This document shows positions 1-11,205 of a DNA stretch of 64,000 bases, in pieces. Each line of letters starts with the position of its first letter. Position 1 is the stretch's first letter. The position numbers were made by a program, and so were the translations under genes. The notes under the pieces were generated by a model. It was not told the origin of the DNA, did not search any database, and saw nothing but the letters and a program-made list of their open reading frames with translations. The stretch lies in assembly GCA_031771865.1 (NCBI GenBank), contig JASISA010000010.1:1178001-1242000 (forward strand), given 5' to 3'. The stretch is from Nothophaeocryptopus gaeumannii (lineage: Eukaryota; Ascomycota; Dothideomycetes; Mycosphaerellales; Mycosphaerellaceae).

Positions 1-2044
1 TCATGGGATGCGCTCGTCTCATATTTTGATGCTCCGAAGAGGCAACGTATTCTACCAACACCTCCAGGTGCTGAAGTGGTTGAGTACTGCCTGATCCCCC
101 GGATGACACCACACTTCGCAGGAGCCCATGATCCGATCGCGGTCATTGCGCTTCTATCATCTGGAGAGTTGCTCACTTTATCCTTCCCATCTGGAATGCC
201 GATAAGTCCTACAAACCAGCTTCACGTGTCCTTGACTTTCATACATCCCTTCATCCAATCGATAAACACCACTCAGATCGGGAGAGAAAAGTGGCTGGGG
301 TTACAAGAACGCCGCCATCAAGGACCTCGCATGTTCCAGGGAGGAAGCGAGACCCCAGGTCATTTACGGAGGTACGAAGACAGAAGCGTCTTGCAAGCAG
401 TCCACGCCGATGGCTCAATCCGTATATGGGATCCAGGCTACGGTGACGAAATTGAGAACGAGAATGTCTTGCAAGTTGATGTAGCGCGAGCAGTAGGTCA
501 TTGGGACAACGTGCAGGTCACAGCGACGTCTTTCGCAGGTTCCAGTGGTGAGCTTGCTGTTGGTCTTCGCAATGGCGAATTCGTGGTCTTCAAATGGAAC
601 GTCAACCGCAACGCGGGACGTGAGCCGCCAGCTACGAGACCTACCCAGCCCGGAGTAATCACAAACATCACCGAAAGAATGGAGCCATCATTAAGCGAAG
701 GTCTCGGGCCTTTCATTATGCTTGATCAGAAAGATGGCCCTTGCACTGCCGTCTGCCAAAGCGAGATCGGCTTCGCAGCGGCGGCATTCGAGGGTGGCAG
801 TGTGGTGCTCATCGATCTTCGAGGACCGGCTATCATCTTGAAGACCTCAGTGCAGAAATTCGCGAAGATTCACAAGACCGGAAGCATTCGTAGAAGAGCC
901 AGCAGCGTAAGCTCACAGCAAGAATGGGCGACCAAGCTGGAGTTCAGCATCATGACCCTGGAAGGCGAAGACTGGAGCTCAATCTGCTTGCATGTTGGAA
1001 CCAATCTGGGAAACTTGGCTACATTCAAGGTCGTTCCAGACCCAAGTGGAAGATATACCACGCAGTATGCAGGCCACGTAGCCCTTGGCGACACGAGGGT
1101 CATGTACATTGCGCCGATCAACGCAGACACAGGCAAGCCGGCAGCCGCCTCCCAGACAGCCATGGGCAACCTGCGCAGCGGCCTGAAGATCAATGGCGCC
1201 TTGATCGCCGTTACACCCACCAACGTCCACGTCTTCCGTCCCGCAACATCGAAAGGCGCTCATAAGAGCTTTGACAGCTTCTTCTGCGACAGCGCCGGCA
1301 TAGTACGATACCAAGACCAAGGCCACGCCCTCGTAGGCCTCTTCGGCGACGGCAAAGCACGCGCCTACGCCCTCCCCTCCCTCCGAGAACTTGCCTCCAT
1401 CAACCTCACCAACATCAACAACACCGGCGTAGGTCTCGACGTCCGCCGGTTTCCTTCAGCAGCCATCACCCCAACAGGGAACATCCTCGCATTCACGGGC
1501 CCTTCCGAACTAGCTCTCCTCACAATCTTTGGAACAGGCGAACAGCTGACGCGTCGACAAGATCGTCTCTTTAACCCCGAATGTCTTATCCCTCCACGAC
1601 CTACTATCAGTACCGTCCAATGGGTTACCGGTACCCAGTACATAACTCCTTCTGACATGGATATCCTGATCGGAGGTCCGGACCGACCTCCTTCGAAGCG
1701 CATGATTGCGCAGACGAGAGCGGAGGAGGAACAGAGGAGGAAGGATGGGAGACCAAGACCGACGAGTGGTGGGGCAGGTGCTGCTCCTGGTGGGCAGGAT
1801 GAGGGGTATTGGGCTTATATGCAGAGACAGATCCAGGAGAGGACGGAGAAGTTGGGTCTTGTGGGGGATAATATGGAGCATTTGGAGCAGTCGAGTGCGA
1901 ATTGGTTGGATGATGTTAATAAGTTTGTTGGGAGGCAGAAGAGGAATGCGGCGGGTGGGCGTAAGTTGTTCTTCTTCTATATCTTTGTGGCGCTTATAAG
2001 GCTGACTTTTGTGAACAGTTATCAAGGCGCGGTTTGGCCTCTAG
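1..2044 (+). CDS. SRO7: SRO7/Lgl/tomosyn family exocytosis regulator, C-terminal part (5' partial)
   Basis: The reading frame is already open at base 1, so the N-terminus lies outside the window. The protein matches the Lgl/Sro7/tomosyn family: WD40-like beta-propeller segments and an Lgl C-terminal region. Family members bind t-SNAREs and Sec4-type Rab GTPases and act in polarised exocytosis at the plasma membrane. A 58 bp intron (1961-2018, GTAAGT...CAG) lies near the 3' end. After splicing the protein ends in ...KARFGL at the stop 2042-2044, whereas reading through the intron would add an implausible tail. The last about 60 residues resemble an R-SNARE motif, with the Arg of ERTEKL at the zero-layer position and a following heptad pattern, as in tomosyn. 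Family assignment is firm; the specific SRO7 name is by homology. Confidence 0.85.
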
Positions 2045-4963
2045 ATGATTATATGAGATGCCGTGAACGTTATTGGAGATCACTACAAGGGTTGAGACGA
2101 GGCTTACTGCGTACTGAAAAGCGTTGCCTCCTCAATGCTGTAGATCACTCGTACCTACCATGTCTCATGATGCTATGCTGCGATTCGCATTCATCGCTGA
2201 CGGGACACCACATCCGAATGTGCTCAGCGGAGCTCAACGCCAACACAGACCAACTGAATGAACCTCATTGTTTTCTCCTGAAGCGTTGGAGCCCTGCCTC
2301 TCCACTCATCAAGTCAATGACTCTGTGAGGTCTGCCCTTTCCATCCTCACTTCCAACTGCAATCCCTGTGGAAACAAGCCCTGCCTTCAATATCATAGAC
2401 ACGCTAGACGTATTGACGCACAGACCATATCAAGTTGGTATAGTTCTCGTTCAGTGCCTATGTCTCTTCCTCATCCTCTTCTTCTCTACAATCACAGCTC
2501 ACAATGCGCTCTCGCGCGCCGCTGCTCTCGCCGCTGCCAATCGGTGGCCGTCATCACGTCTGTAGCAATTGCTTGCTACGGAGTGGAGAAGTGTGCTTGG
2601 TGGTTTGATGGGGAGGATGGGGTTCTAATAGCGTAGTTGGATGGCAGTGTCGGTTCTGACTCTTCGATATTGGATTTTGTTAAGAGTGTGCAGATGGCGA
2701 ACTTCATGAACATTGACTGCTGTCGGTAGGAAGACTTCTTCGGAAGACATGAAGCGCTTTCTTCGCTATTGACATTAAGCTCCGACTCTTCGAAGCGATT
2801 AATGTCAACAGCGAGCGGGCTGCAATTGGAACCTACCTTTGTAAGTCTTAGTGTATAGACAGCTTTTGCAATCCGACCCTATCTGCACCATGCATCATGC
2901 TTGCAGCGGAGACTAATTGGGGCGCATCTGTCCTCCCGTCTCAAAATCAGACTTTCCGCAAACTTTCCTTCCAGAAGCCCTTCATAAAGCTTCCGCAAAC
3001 CCGAGGCTGAAGGAAGTAGAACCTGTGTATCAGCTTGACAGATCTTGCATCCGGTCCCTCAGGAGCTGAGGCGTCGGTCTGTCTCGATGAGGTCGCACAG
3101 AGGCATGGGTATGGGAAGTGGGGTTCTGACGACGATGAGGTCCAGAGTGCAGGAGGACAACAAATGCACCACGTGTAAAGAAAGACTAGTCCCATTGAAG
3201 TCGCCTGTGGGTGCTCAGCCTCAAGTTTTCCCGATCGAACGATGTTGCGGATCTCGAGACACGCAGCATGCGTGCCCGGCAGGGCTCTCCTTGGGTTTCT
3301 CTACAGCCAAACTCGATCGCGAAGCACGTGGCCAAGAGGTCTGAGAGTCCTATCTTCCCGATGAGGTGCATCACTGACGAATCCGCACATGTTCGGTGAT
3401 CAGTAGTGAAAGGCCCAGCCGGTGTACCCAGATGAACACCACCGTTGTCGGGGTGAGAGAAATCACGATCTCGAAAATGTGGACTTTTGTTGTCGAGAAG
3501 AAGAGCGAGTATCCACAACTCAACAGCATGTGCATGAATGCATACCTTCAGCGTTCGTCCCTGACCCGAGATGTCGGCCAAGACACACAGTGACCCAAAA
3601 GAGACGCCCTGCAAATTCGGCTCGTTCCGACACGTTTTGCTGGGCTGTGGCATTGGTAGAAGCAGGAGTCGTCGCGTCCGCTCCACGTTGTTATTCTTTG
3701 CAGGCTGTTCCCCGGTCCCCGAAGAGCAGCGTCGAAGACTAGAAGAGTGGGCGTGCTTTCTGTCTCCTGATGATGGCGCTGTTATGGTACGCCGTTCTGT
3801 GCGAGTGTCTAGATTTCTGTGAGCGCTGAACCCCAGTCGGTCTTCAGTGGGCCTCCCCTTGATTCAATTGGGACGGCGCCATAGTCGGCTGCGAGTTGTA
3901 CAGGGTCTATTTCGATAGTTCGCAGCTTTTTTCGATCCTGTGCACGGGGACTGCAGTAGGCGATGACTTCAGAAACGGTAGATTTAACGACTTGCTCGCG
4001 TGCGCATTGCGGTTGACACGTCGCGTAGAGGTAGTGTTCTCAGAAGCAGTGAGGTGGTGTGGAGAGGTACCGGAATACCTTCATTGAGATGTGGACTTCC
4101 TCCTAAGAAAGCTCGTTGATTGGCTGAACAGCTTATTGATAGTCAGGTACACAGTACGCGCGGAGGCTACAGAGGTACTTCTCCATAAAGCACGCATCTC
4201 CAGCGCCTTCTCGGGCTAACTACAGAATGCGTGTCGGATGAAGTCAGCGAGTCGTGTTGCAACGGAGTCGGGAAAATCTGACGCCGATGCACTGCTAGCA
4301 CGCTCGTTCAGGTCCCGTAGCCGTCTGGTGAGAGACGCCGCTCTCAGTTCTCTCTCTCTCTCAAGACCGTGGAGGCGCATTTGCCTGTCATCCACATCAT
4401 CGCCTGGGAGGTGCTGCCGCGGGAGAAGAAGCAATGGTGGTGGGTGTGCACAATTCGAGTCAATAACCCCAAATTGATCGATGGACGTGGATGGTTTTAG
4501 CAGTGATACAAAGAAGGGTATGTCCCGGATGACGAGGATGGAACGGACAATGAGGATACGCAATAATTCCTGGGGTCTGTGCTTGGGTGATGAGACTTGT
4601 GCGAGCCGGGGCCTCCGCTTCAACGGCTCCTGTCCTCTGTCCTCTGCCCTCGGCGGGCACCGGGCGCATGTCTGTACCAAAGCCTTCTTTCTGCTGAACG
4701 CGACGACAGCTGTGGCTGCAGAGGCACGACCACACGACGATGGATGCTGGCCGGCAGACTGCGGTGCAGCAGGTGTGAAAACTCGACGGATAAGTGCGTT
4801 TCAAAAGCTCGCTGTCGCCATGGTCAGCGGACCGCCGGACGCTCATTCGCTGCGGGCGTCGAGCTAATGCGGGACTGCTTGCTTGGCGTGCCGGTACCTT
4901 GCAGTCATCTCCATTCCTCCTTTCGCTGCCTGATGACCTGCCTGTCTGCTGGCTTCCTCTCCT

Positions 4964-4999
4964 TGACCGTGACCGCGACCGTGACCGTGTCCGTGTCCC
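4964..4999. repeat. Degenerate GACCGT hexamer repeat
   Basis: About six tandem copies of a GACCGT-like unit (GACCGT, GACCGC, GACCGT, GACCGT, GTCCGT, GTCC). It lies upstream of the WSC gene in otherwise non-coding sequence. Confidence 0.6.
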
Positions 5000-5674
5000 A
5001 GCGCTGCCATCGAGACCGCACGCTAGCCAGCTCGCACCGCCTTGTCAATCGTTCACAACTCTCTCACCACTTGGTCTTGCACTCCTTCATCTTAGGCTAC
5101 TCTGTACTCACTTGTAACCCGGTGCCAAACGCGCGCTATCCAGTCTTTTCTGTTGCCTTGGGGGCGTTCATTCCTGGGGCTTCCGACCGACTGAATCCAC
5201 CATCCACGACCGAGACCACCTCGACCACCTCCTCTCCTCCCGCATCCATCAATCTTGCGTGCGGCCTCCCTACACACAGGCCTTCTGTCTGTGTGTAACG
5301 ACAGCGCGACAGACGAGCGGTGGGCTTATCGACGGCTTGCCTTGCCTGAAACGCGAAGAATTGCAGCATTCCACCGCTCCGTCTGCGTGGAAGCGTCTGT
5401 CACCCGACCCATTTGAGTCACTTGGACGAGCAAGCGACACCGCGAACGCCAACGGTTGGCCCTGAAACGCGCGACCGACTGCGAGTGAGCGAGAACAGCA
5501 TTCACGACTGTTGCTGCGTGCTGAAGAGGCATTGCTTTCGCCGGCTCCTGAAGCCAACACGACTGTCGTTGTCGAAGTGAAGGCGGCCGCCCACCACCAC
5601 CGACCGCTCCGCCTCGCTCTTTCTCTCCTCCCTGTCGCGGGTCACGCTTGCGCTGCTGGCAGCCGCAAACAAAG

Positions 5675-5809
5675 GTACGATTATTACCACCGCCGCCGAA
5701 ATTAACCCCATCGTCACATGAGCATCACTTCGCACCACCACCACCAAACTATGCACACTCATATTCACCATCGTCTGGCAAACGCATACTAATTAATATA
5801 CGCAAGCAG
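5675..5809 (+). other. Possible 5' UTR intron of the WSC gene
   Basis: A GTACGA donor at 5675, a CATACTAAT branch-like site near 5785-5793 and a GCAG acceptor at 5809 would define a 135 bp leader intron about 90 bp before the chosen start codon. This rests on splice signals only. Confidence 0.35.
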
Positions 5810-5897
5810 GCGTTCTCTCTCTTCTCGCTTCGCTGCCCTGTTCGAGGCACCACTCGACCTCCTTGCTTCGGTGCTGCTGCTTCTCGCTCCAGCCACG

Positions 5898-6900
5898 ATG
5901 GCATCAACATTCAGAGTCACGCCCGTGAACGCGGCACGAACACTCACACTCGTATCACTCCTCTCAGTAGCCGCAATGGCACACGCCGGGCCACTCGCCG
6001 ACCAACAGACTCACGCCCACCTACACAAGAGGGCTCAGACATACAAGGGCTGCTACAGCTCCTCAGACCCCCTGACCAACGCCGGCTCTTACACGTATCA
6101 ATCATCCGGATACTGCGGCGAACAATGTACGGGCAAGAATCAGGCCGTTATGGGCCTTAGTGGTGGAGACGAATGTTGGTGTGGAGGCGAGATTCCGGCG
6201 GACAGCGACAAGGTCAACGATTCGAAGTGCGACACTCCTTGCACCGGTTATGGTGAAGATAACTGTACGTCTCTCCGCGTGACTCCTTTCGCGAAGGTAT
6301 GACTAACGTGAAGCAGGCGGTGGCACCGACTTCTGGTCCGTATACCTCACTGGAACTGAAAGCGATGTCTCGACATACGGCGGCCCGTCCTCATCATCTT
6401 CCTCTTCCAAAAGCTCCTCCTCCACGGCTGCGTCGTCGACCGCAGCATCCTCTATCGTCTCAACGAGCATCGCCCCTGGACAAACGGTCGTCGTCACAAT
6501 ACCCGCATCCCCCGACGCGACATCGTCAAGCAGCAGCAGCAGCAGCTCTTCGAAGTCGGGTGGCGGCAGCAGCAACACTGCCGGAATCGCTGCAGGCGTT
6601 GTCGTTGGTGTCGTCGCGCTGGGTGGTATAATCGGTGCTCTGCTATTCTGGATGAAGTACAAGAAGCGAAAGGAGGCAGAAGAAGACTACAAGCGGCGCA
6701 CTCAAGCTGGTGACTTCATGCGCGGTGCAAGCGAGCGGAAACCGCCTAGCACTGGCTACAGCCACATGAGCGACCAGAGACTCGATCCCGAAGCTGGCGC
6801 CCGGAGAAACAGCGTTGGGAGTCTTGCGGACAATCAGGACTACTCCAGGAGAATATTGAGGGTAAGGAACCCGGATCAATGGCGATCTTCAGTCCAGTAG
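5898..6900 (+). CDS. WSC-domain cell-wall integrity sensor-like membrane protein
   Basis: A two-exon gene (5898-6264 and 6317-6900) encoding 316 aa. The 52 bp intron carries a perfect TGACTAAC branch site. Order of elements: a signal peptide (about residues 1-31), a WSC carbohydrate-binding domain beginning at YKGCYSS with the expected cysteines (CGEQC, CWCGG, CDTPC, and DNC completed across the splice), a Ser/Thr-rich O-mannosylated-type stalk with a poly-Ser tract, one transmembrane helix (AGIAAGVVVGVVALGGIIGALLFW), a basic stop-transfer KYKKRK, and a cytoplasmic tail ending ...RRILRVRNPDQ. This is the architecture of Wsc1-3/SLG1 sensors, which signal through Rho1-PKC. The start at 5898 has a better context than the in-frame ATG at 5871. 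The sensor role is inferred from architecture; a WSC glycan-binding protein with another role is possible. Confidence 0.85.
6529..6546 (+). repeat. (AGC)6 microsatellite in the poly-Ser stalk
   Basis: Six AGC codons in a row encode part of the serine stalk of the WSC protein. Length variation here would change stalk length without shifting the frame. Confidence 0.9.
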
Positions 6901-8593
6901 TATTGACACACCTTCCCAGGTGGCCAATCCGGACTCAAGTTAGTCACAGTCCCGAGAGCAGCTCCCCTCCTCCCCTCCTCCACGCGGGACGTCGCCGCGA
7001 AGGTTGCGCAAGCGCTCAAGCGGCAAGCCCCTTCATGCACACTTTTGACGATATCGACTCCGACGAGAACGAACACATACAAGACACGAACTCCGATCGG
7101 ACAAGCATGGCCGGTATTACTGGCGCGAAAAGGGCAATGGGGAAATTCGAATTCGAAAGCAAGCATGCGTGTTACCACAATGGCACGTCGGCCTTGGGAT
7201 TGTTGTTACTGCATCTCCTGCCTTGTTGATACCCGGAAATCGAAATGGACTTTTATATCTCAACCACATTCACGGTTCTTGACGTCCAGCAAAAGCACTA
7301 CCGCTCGTAATACTCAACACACGCGATACGACCTTCACACATAAGTGTCGCTCTACTCACTCGCACTTTTTATGGACATGTTGGCGAGGCGTTGGGCTAT
7401 AGGAAGGGCAGCACACGCTTTTTACATAGCTTGTATCAGATGTTCCTCTTCAAAGTTCACCGTCGCTGCCCCTTTCCTGGCCCATCATCACTCGCTCTAT
7501 ACATCTGCTCATGGCCGTAACTCACAGTATCTTACAGTGCCTTCACTTACATCAGCATCACCGCGATGGCCTCTTGCCGCTCACACTTTTCATGGCGCCT
7601 GCCTACTCTGCTCTTCGCAACACGACTGACACGAGCCAAACTTCAGCTTTTGCTTTTCACTGTCATGAAATAATGACACGAATGTGGGTGGGGCCAGATA
7701 GGAGGTGCTCTTTCATGATACTCGCCACGCGTGGATTTGGCAGGATCATGTCATTCTTGGAGTTGCGGCGGAGTAGGAGGTTTTCATTGTTCCGTCTCGG
7801 GGCGGAAAAGTCGGGAGAGAATGATGTATTTCTTGTTTGGCGAGAGATGGGAGGATGGCTTTCAATGAGCTTTGACTTCACTGTGTGCTTTGGTGGAATG
7901 ACAGGTCTTTGATCTGTTTCTATGCTTGCTCATCGAAAGACAGCTTTACCAATCAATTCTTCTCTCTCTCATCCTGTGCTGCACGATTTCGCACGCACGG
8001 CGTCCCGCTCGGTGTGACGACCCAATGTCGCAACTTGAGGAGAGCGCTGCAGCTAGTGCCAGCTATTGTATGATATAAGCTTAGATTGGTGACACAGTGC
8101 TCTCGTCTACGTGCATATGCAACTATCGTGATGGTGGCTGTTGCCTTCGGAGACCAAAAGTTCGCCGGCGCGAACATCAACTAGTCTGGTGAAATGTACA
8201 GCCTATTGAGGTGGTTGGTCGCCCACCTTTGCGATCCTGCTCGCCTATTCAGCTGCGTTGTCCTTGGGAGCTGTTCGAGGAAGTCGCCAACATGGTTCCT
8301 TCCCAATCGGTGTATACTATCAGTTCGCGCCTGCCTTTTGACCTTGTGAGTTATACGGATCATGTTGTCGAGATATGTCATAAGATTGGGTTGAACGGAT
8401 CCATGATTGTCGATAGCGCCGGCAGTCAGAGAATCAACGAGGAGTGACTGCCGCAGTCGCTGGCGGCCGCTAGCGCCCGTCATAAGGCGGCCAATCATGT
8501 ATGGGCTCATCTTTAGACCATGCAAACTTCACACATGCCTTTACTCTCGCCTTCACATGCCCGCAACCCTTCGACAAACCACAATCCGACGAG
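6901..8593. other. Intergenic, 1.7 kb
   Basis: No gene is supported. It holds the 3' flank of the WSC gene and the promoter of DHR2. Short open frames lack domain-like content. Confidence 0.5.
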
Positions 8594-10771
8594 ATGGCAA
8601 CGGAGCGCCCTGCAACGGCGCAGTCGGTGGGCGGAAAACGGAAACGAGATGCGCGTGAGGATGCCTCACCTCTCAAATTGAAAAAGCAGAAATTACTGGA
8701 ATCGCGTCGACATCTCCCAATATGGAGCCGGGCCAAAGACATCCGGGCATCACTTCGAGATAACGATATCCTCGTCCTATCCGGAGAAACAGGAAGTGGA
8801 AAATCAACACAAGTGCCCCAATTTCTCCTCGAAACACCATGGTGCTCCGGCAAAATCGCAGTCACCCAGCCTCGCCGAGTCGCTGCGATCAACCTTGCTC
8901 GACGTGTTGCTGAGGAGATGGGGTCCACGTTAGGCGCCTCATCCCCGGCGAGCAAAGTCGGCTATAGCGTACGATTTGACGACAACACCTCACCTGGGAC
9001 GAGGATAAAGTACCTCACTGAAGGTATGCTCCTGCAGGAAATGCTGAGAGATCCGACGGTGGGGCAATACAGCTGCATAGTGGTTGATGAAGTGCACGAG
9101 AGAAGTGTGGATGTGGATCTGATTCTCGGGTTTTTGAAGCAGTTATTGGAGGGAGGTAAGCGGAAGACACCTCTGAAGGTTGTGGTGATGAGTGCTACGG
9201 CCGATGTGGAAGCGCTTCAGAGCTTCGTCTCGAAATCGGAGAGCTCGCGAAAAACGACTCAAGCGGACTCTGAGGCATTGAAAAGCACCATCGAGAACGG
9301 AAACGACGATGCGGGATCAGAGGCGTCTTGGAATGGATTCGATGAAGACCAAGCGCAGGAGGCTCCAGAACTGCTCTCACCGGGAAAGAAGGTCTCGATG
9401 TGTCACGTAGAGGGCCGTCAGTACCCTGTGAAGCTGCACTATCTCCCGAAACCCACCGAAGACGTAATCGACGCTGCTCTCCAACGGATCTTCCAGATAC
9501 ACTGCAAAGAGCCCATGCCTGGAGATATCCTCGTCTTCCTCACAGGCCAGGAAACCATTACGAACCTTCAAAAGCTCGTAGAGGAGTTTGCGCAGAACCT
9601 CACGACTGACTTTCCGAAGCTTTTGGTGCTACCGCTATACGCCGCTCTTCCACAAGCCGCTCAGCAACGAGTCTTCGAACGCGCGCCGCCGAACACTAGG
9701 AAGGTAATCCTCTCTACGAACATCGCCGAAACTTCCGTCACGGTATCAGGAGTGCGATTCGTGATTGACACCGGCAAAGCCAAGATCAAGCAATTCCGCA
9801 GTAAGCTTGGTCTGGAATCGCTGCTCGTCAAACCAATTTCACGCTCTTCTGCCGATCAACGAAAGGGCCGCGCTGGTCGAGAGGCCCCCGGACAGTGTTT
9901 CCGGCTCTACACAGAAGAGAGCTACAACACACTTGAGAAGGACACAAAGCCCGAGATCCTCGGCTGCGATCTGAGCGGAGCAGTCCTGAAAATGAAAGCA
10001 AGAGGTGTAGACGACGTTCTCAGTTTCCCATTGCTCACACCACCCACCCGCGAAGGACTCGAGAAATCCCTCCTACAGTTGCTCCAACTGGGATGTCTCA
10101 ACGAGGATGGAAGGATAAGCGACATAGGCCGCAAAGTCGCCCGCCTTCCCCTAACACCCTCCCAAGGCCGCGTCCTCCTCGAAGCCGCCCGCCCGGACCG
10201 CGACTGTCTCTACGAAGTAATTGACATCCTCGCCTGTCTCTCCGTCGAACGCATCTTCCTCCCGTCCGAAACCGAAGAATCTCGCGAGAAAGCGCTGGAA
10301 GCACGCGCACAGCTGTTTCGTCGACAGGGCGATCATTTGACCTATTTGGCAGCCGTTCACGGATATGCGAATGAGAATGCTGATCGGAGAAGATGGACGA
10401 ATGAGCGGCACGTGAGCCATAGGGCTATGCAGAGTGCGATGGATGTGAGGAAACAGTTGAGGGCGCAGTGTAAGCAGGCGTCGCTGCTCTCTCAGTCGGC
10501 AGCTGAGAGGCCGAGCGTTGATGAGGCAACTCAAGATAATATTCTGAGGTGTTTTCTGAGAGGGTATAGTGGGAATATCGCAAGGCTTTGTCCGGATAAG
10601 ACGTATAAGACGTTTGTGGGGAATCAGACTGTGGCGATTCACCCTACGAGTGTGTTGTTTGGGAAGAAGTGCGAGGCGATTCTCTATAATGAGTATGTTT
10701 TTACTAACAAGGCGTACGCTAGAGACGTGAGCGCGATACAGTTGAGGTGGTTGGAGGATGTGTTTGGTTGA
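8594..10771 (+). CDS. DHR2: DEAH-box ATP-dependent RNA helicase, Dhr2/DHX33-like
   Basis: A single-exon gene of 725 aa. It shows a basic N-terminus, motif I GETGSGKST (about residues 64-72), motif Ia TQPRRVAA, motif II DEVH (a Val variant of DEAH), motif III SAT, motif V STNIAETSVTV, motif VI QRKGRAGR, then a helicase-associated region and an OB-fold-like C-terminus. Size and sequence fit Dhr2, a nucleolar helicase needed for 18S rRNA and small-subunit processing. A poorly conserved acidic/Ser insert of about 60 residues (near 9230-9390) separates the two RecA lobes. An in-frame ATG exists at 8501, but the ATG at 8594 (GAGATGGCA context) starts a sequence that looks like the family N-terminus. 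Helicase identity is certain; the Dhr2 orthology is likely. Confidence 0.9.
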   Translation: MATERPATAQSVGGKRKRDAREDASPLKLKKQKLLESRRHLPIWSRAKDIRASLRDNDILVLSGETGSGKSTQVPQFLLETPWCSGKIAVTQPRRVAAINLARRVAEEMGSTLGASSPASKVGYSVRFDDNTSPGTRIKYLTEGMLLQEMLRDPTVGQYSCIVVDEVHERSVDVDLILGFLKQLLEGGKRKTPLKVVVMSATADVEALQSFVSKSESSRKTTQADSEALKSTIENGNDDAGSEASWNGFDEDQAQEAPELLSPGKKVSMCHVEGRQYPVKLHYLPKPTEDVIDAALQRIFQIHCKEPMPGDILVFLTGQETITNLQKLVEEFAQNLTTDFPKLLVLPLYAALPQAAQQRVFERAPPNTRKVILSTNIAETSVTVSGVRFVIDTGKAKIKQFRSKLGLESLLVKPISRSSADQRKGRAGREAPGQCFRLYTEESYNTLEKDTKPEILGCDLSGAVLKMKARGVDDVLSFPLLTPPTREGLEKSLLQLLQLGCLNEDGRISDIGRKVARLPLTPSQGRVLLEAARPDRDCLYEVIDILACLSVERIFLPSETEESREKALEARAQLFRRQGDHLTYLAAVHGYANENADRRRWTNERHVSHRAMQSAMDVRKQLRAQCKQASLLSQSAAERPSVDEATQDNILRCFLRGYSGNIARLCPDKTYKTFVGNQTVAIHPTSVLFGKKCEAILYNEYVFTNKAYARDVSAIQLRWLEDVFG

Positions 10772-11205
10772 TAGCATGGCTAGCAATCTCGAAGCAGAGC
10801 CCCCTGGAGAGGGCATTCCAACGGCCTCCAGCATGCTCTCAAATGGAGACGCCAATGAAACGGCTAGTGAAGCAAAAGCAAAAGCATCACTTTCCATCTC
10901 GCCGCACGCGTCTCAGAAACTGGCTTATTTGTGGTCTTCAGCATGCTCTCATATCGCCTCAGCGATGAGATAGCTAGCCTAGCGAGTTCAGCACTCTCGT
11001 GGCAAGCCTCTCTCACCATGGGCATCAAGCGGCCCGCAGCACGTTGTCAATCTACAACGTCCATGAGATATTCGGCCTAGGAAGGGCATCATTTCACCAT
11101 CAGTCTCGCCCCAGCCATCTATCTACCCCCAAGCTTTTCAAGCGGTCTTCAGCATACTCTCAAATCGCTTCTTCGGTGAGAAACCCATCTCAATACGTGC
11201 CCTCA
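10772..11205. repeat. Intergenic with imperfect direct repeats
   Basis: Non-coding gap between the convergent DHR2 and kelch genes. A 28 bp segment at 10933-10960 recurs at 11144-11171 with 25 of 28 positions identical (core TTCAGCATRCTCTCA). A shorter related copy (CAGCATGCTCTCAAAT) sits at 10829-10844. Origin is unknown. Confidence 0.65.

Larger units (their letters stand above)
2045..5897. other. Gene-free stretch of about 3.9 kb
   Basis: No supportable gene was found. Several open frames of 60-233 codons exist, but none has recognisable domains, convincing splice sites or protein-like composition. The right half is rich in short CT, GACCGT and CCACCA repeats. It probably serves as long 5' flank or leader of the WSC gene. 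A short expressed non-coding RNA cannot be excluded. Confidence 0.5.

Noticed and set aside
4597..5298. 233-codon open frame on the plus strand
   Set aside because: Composition is unlike a protein (Cys/Ser/Arg/Leu from repeats), no domain is recognisable, and it overlaps hexamer repeats.
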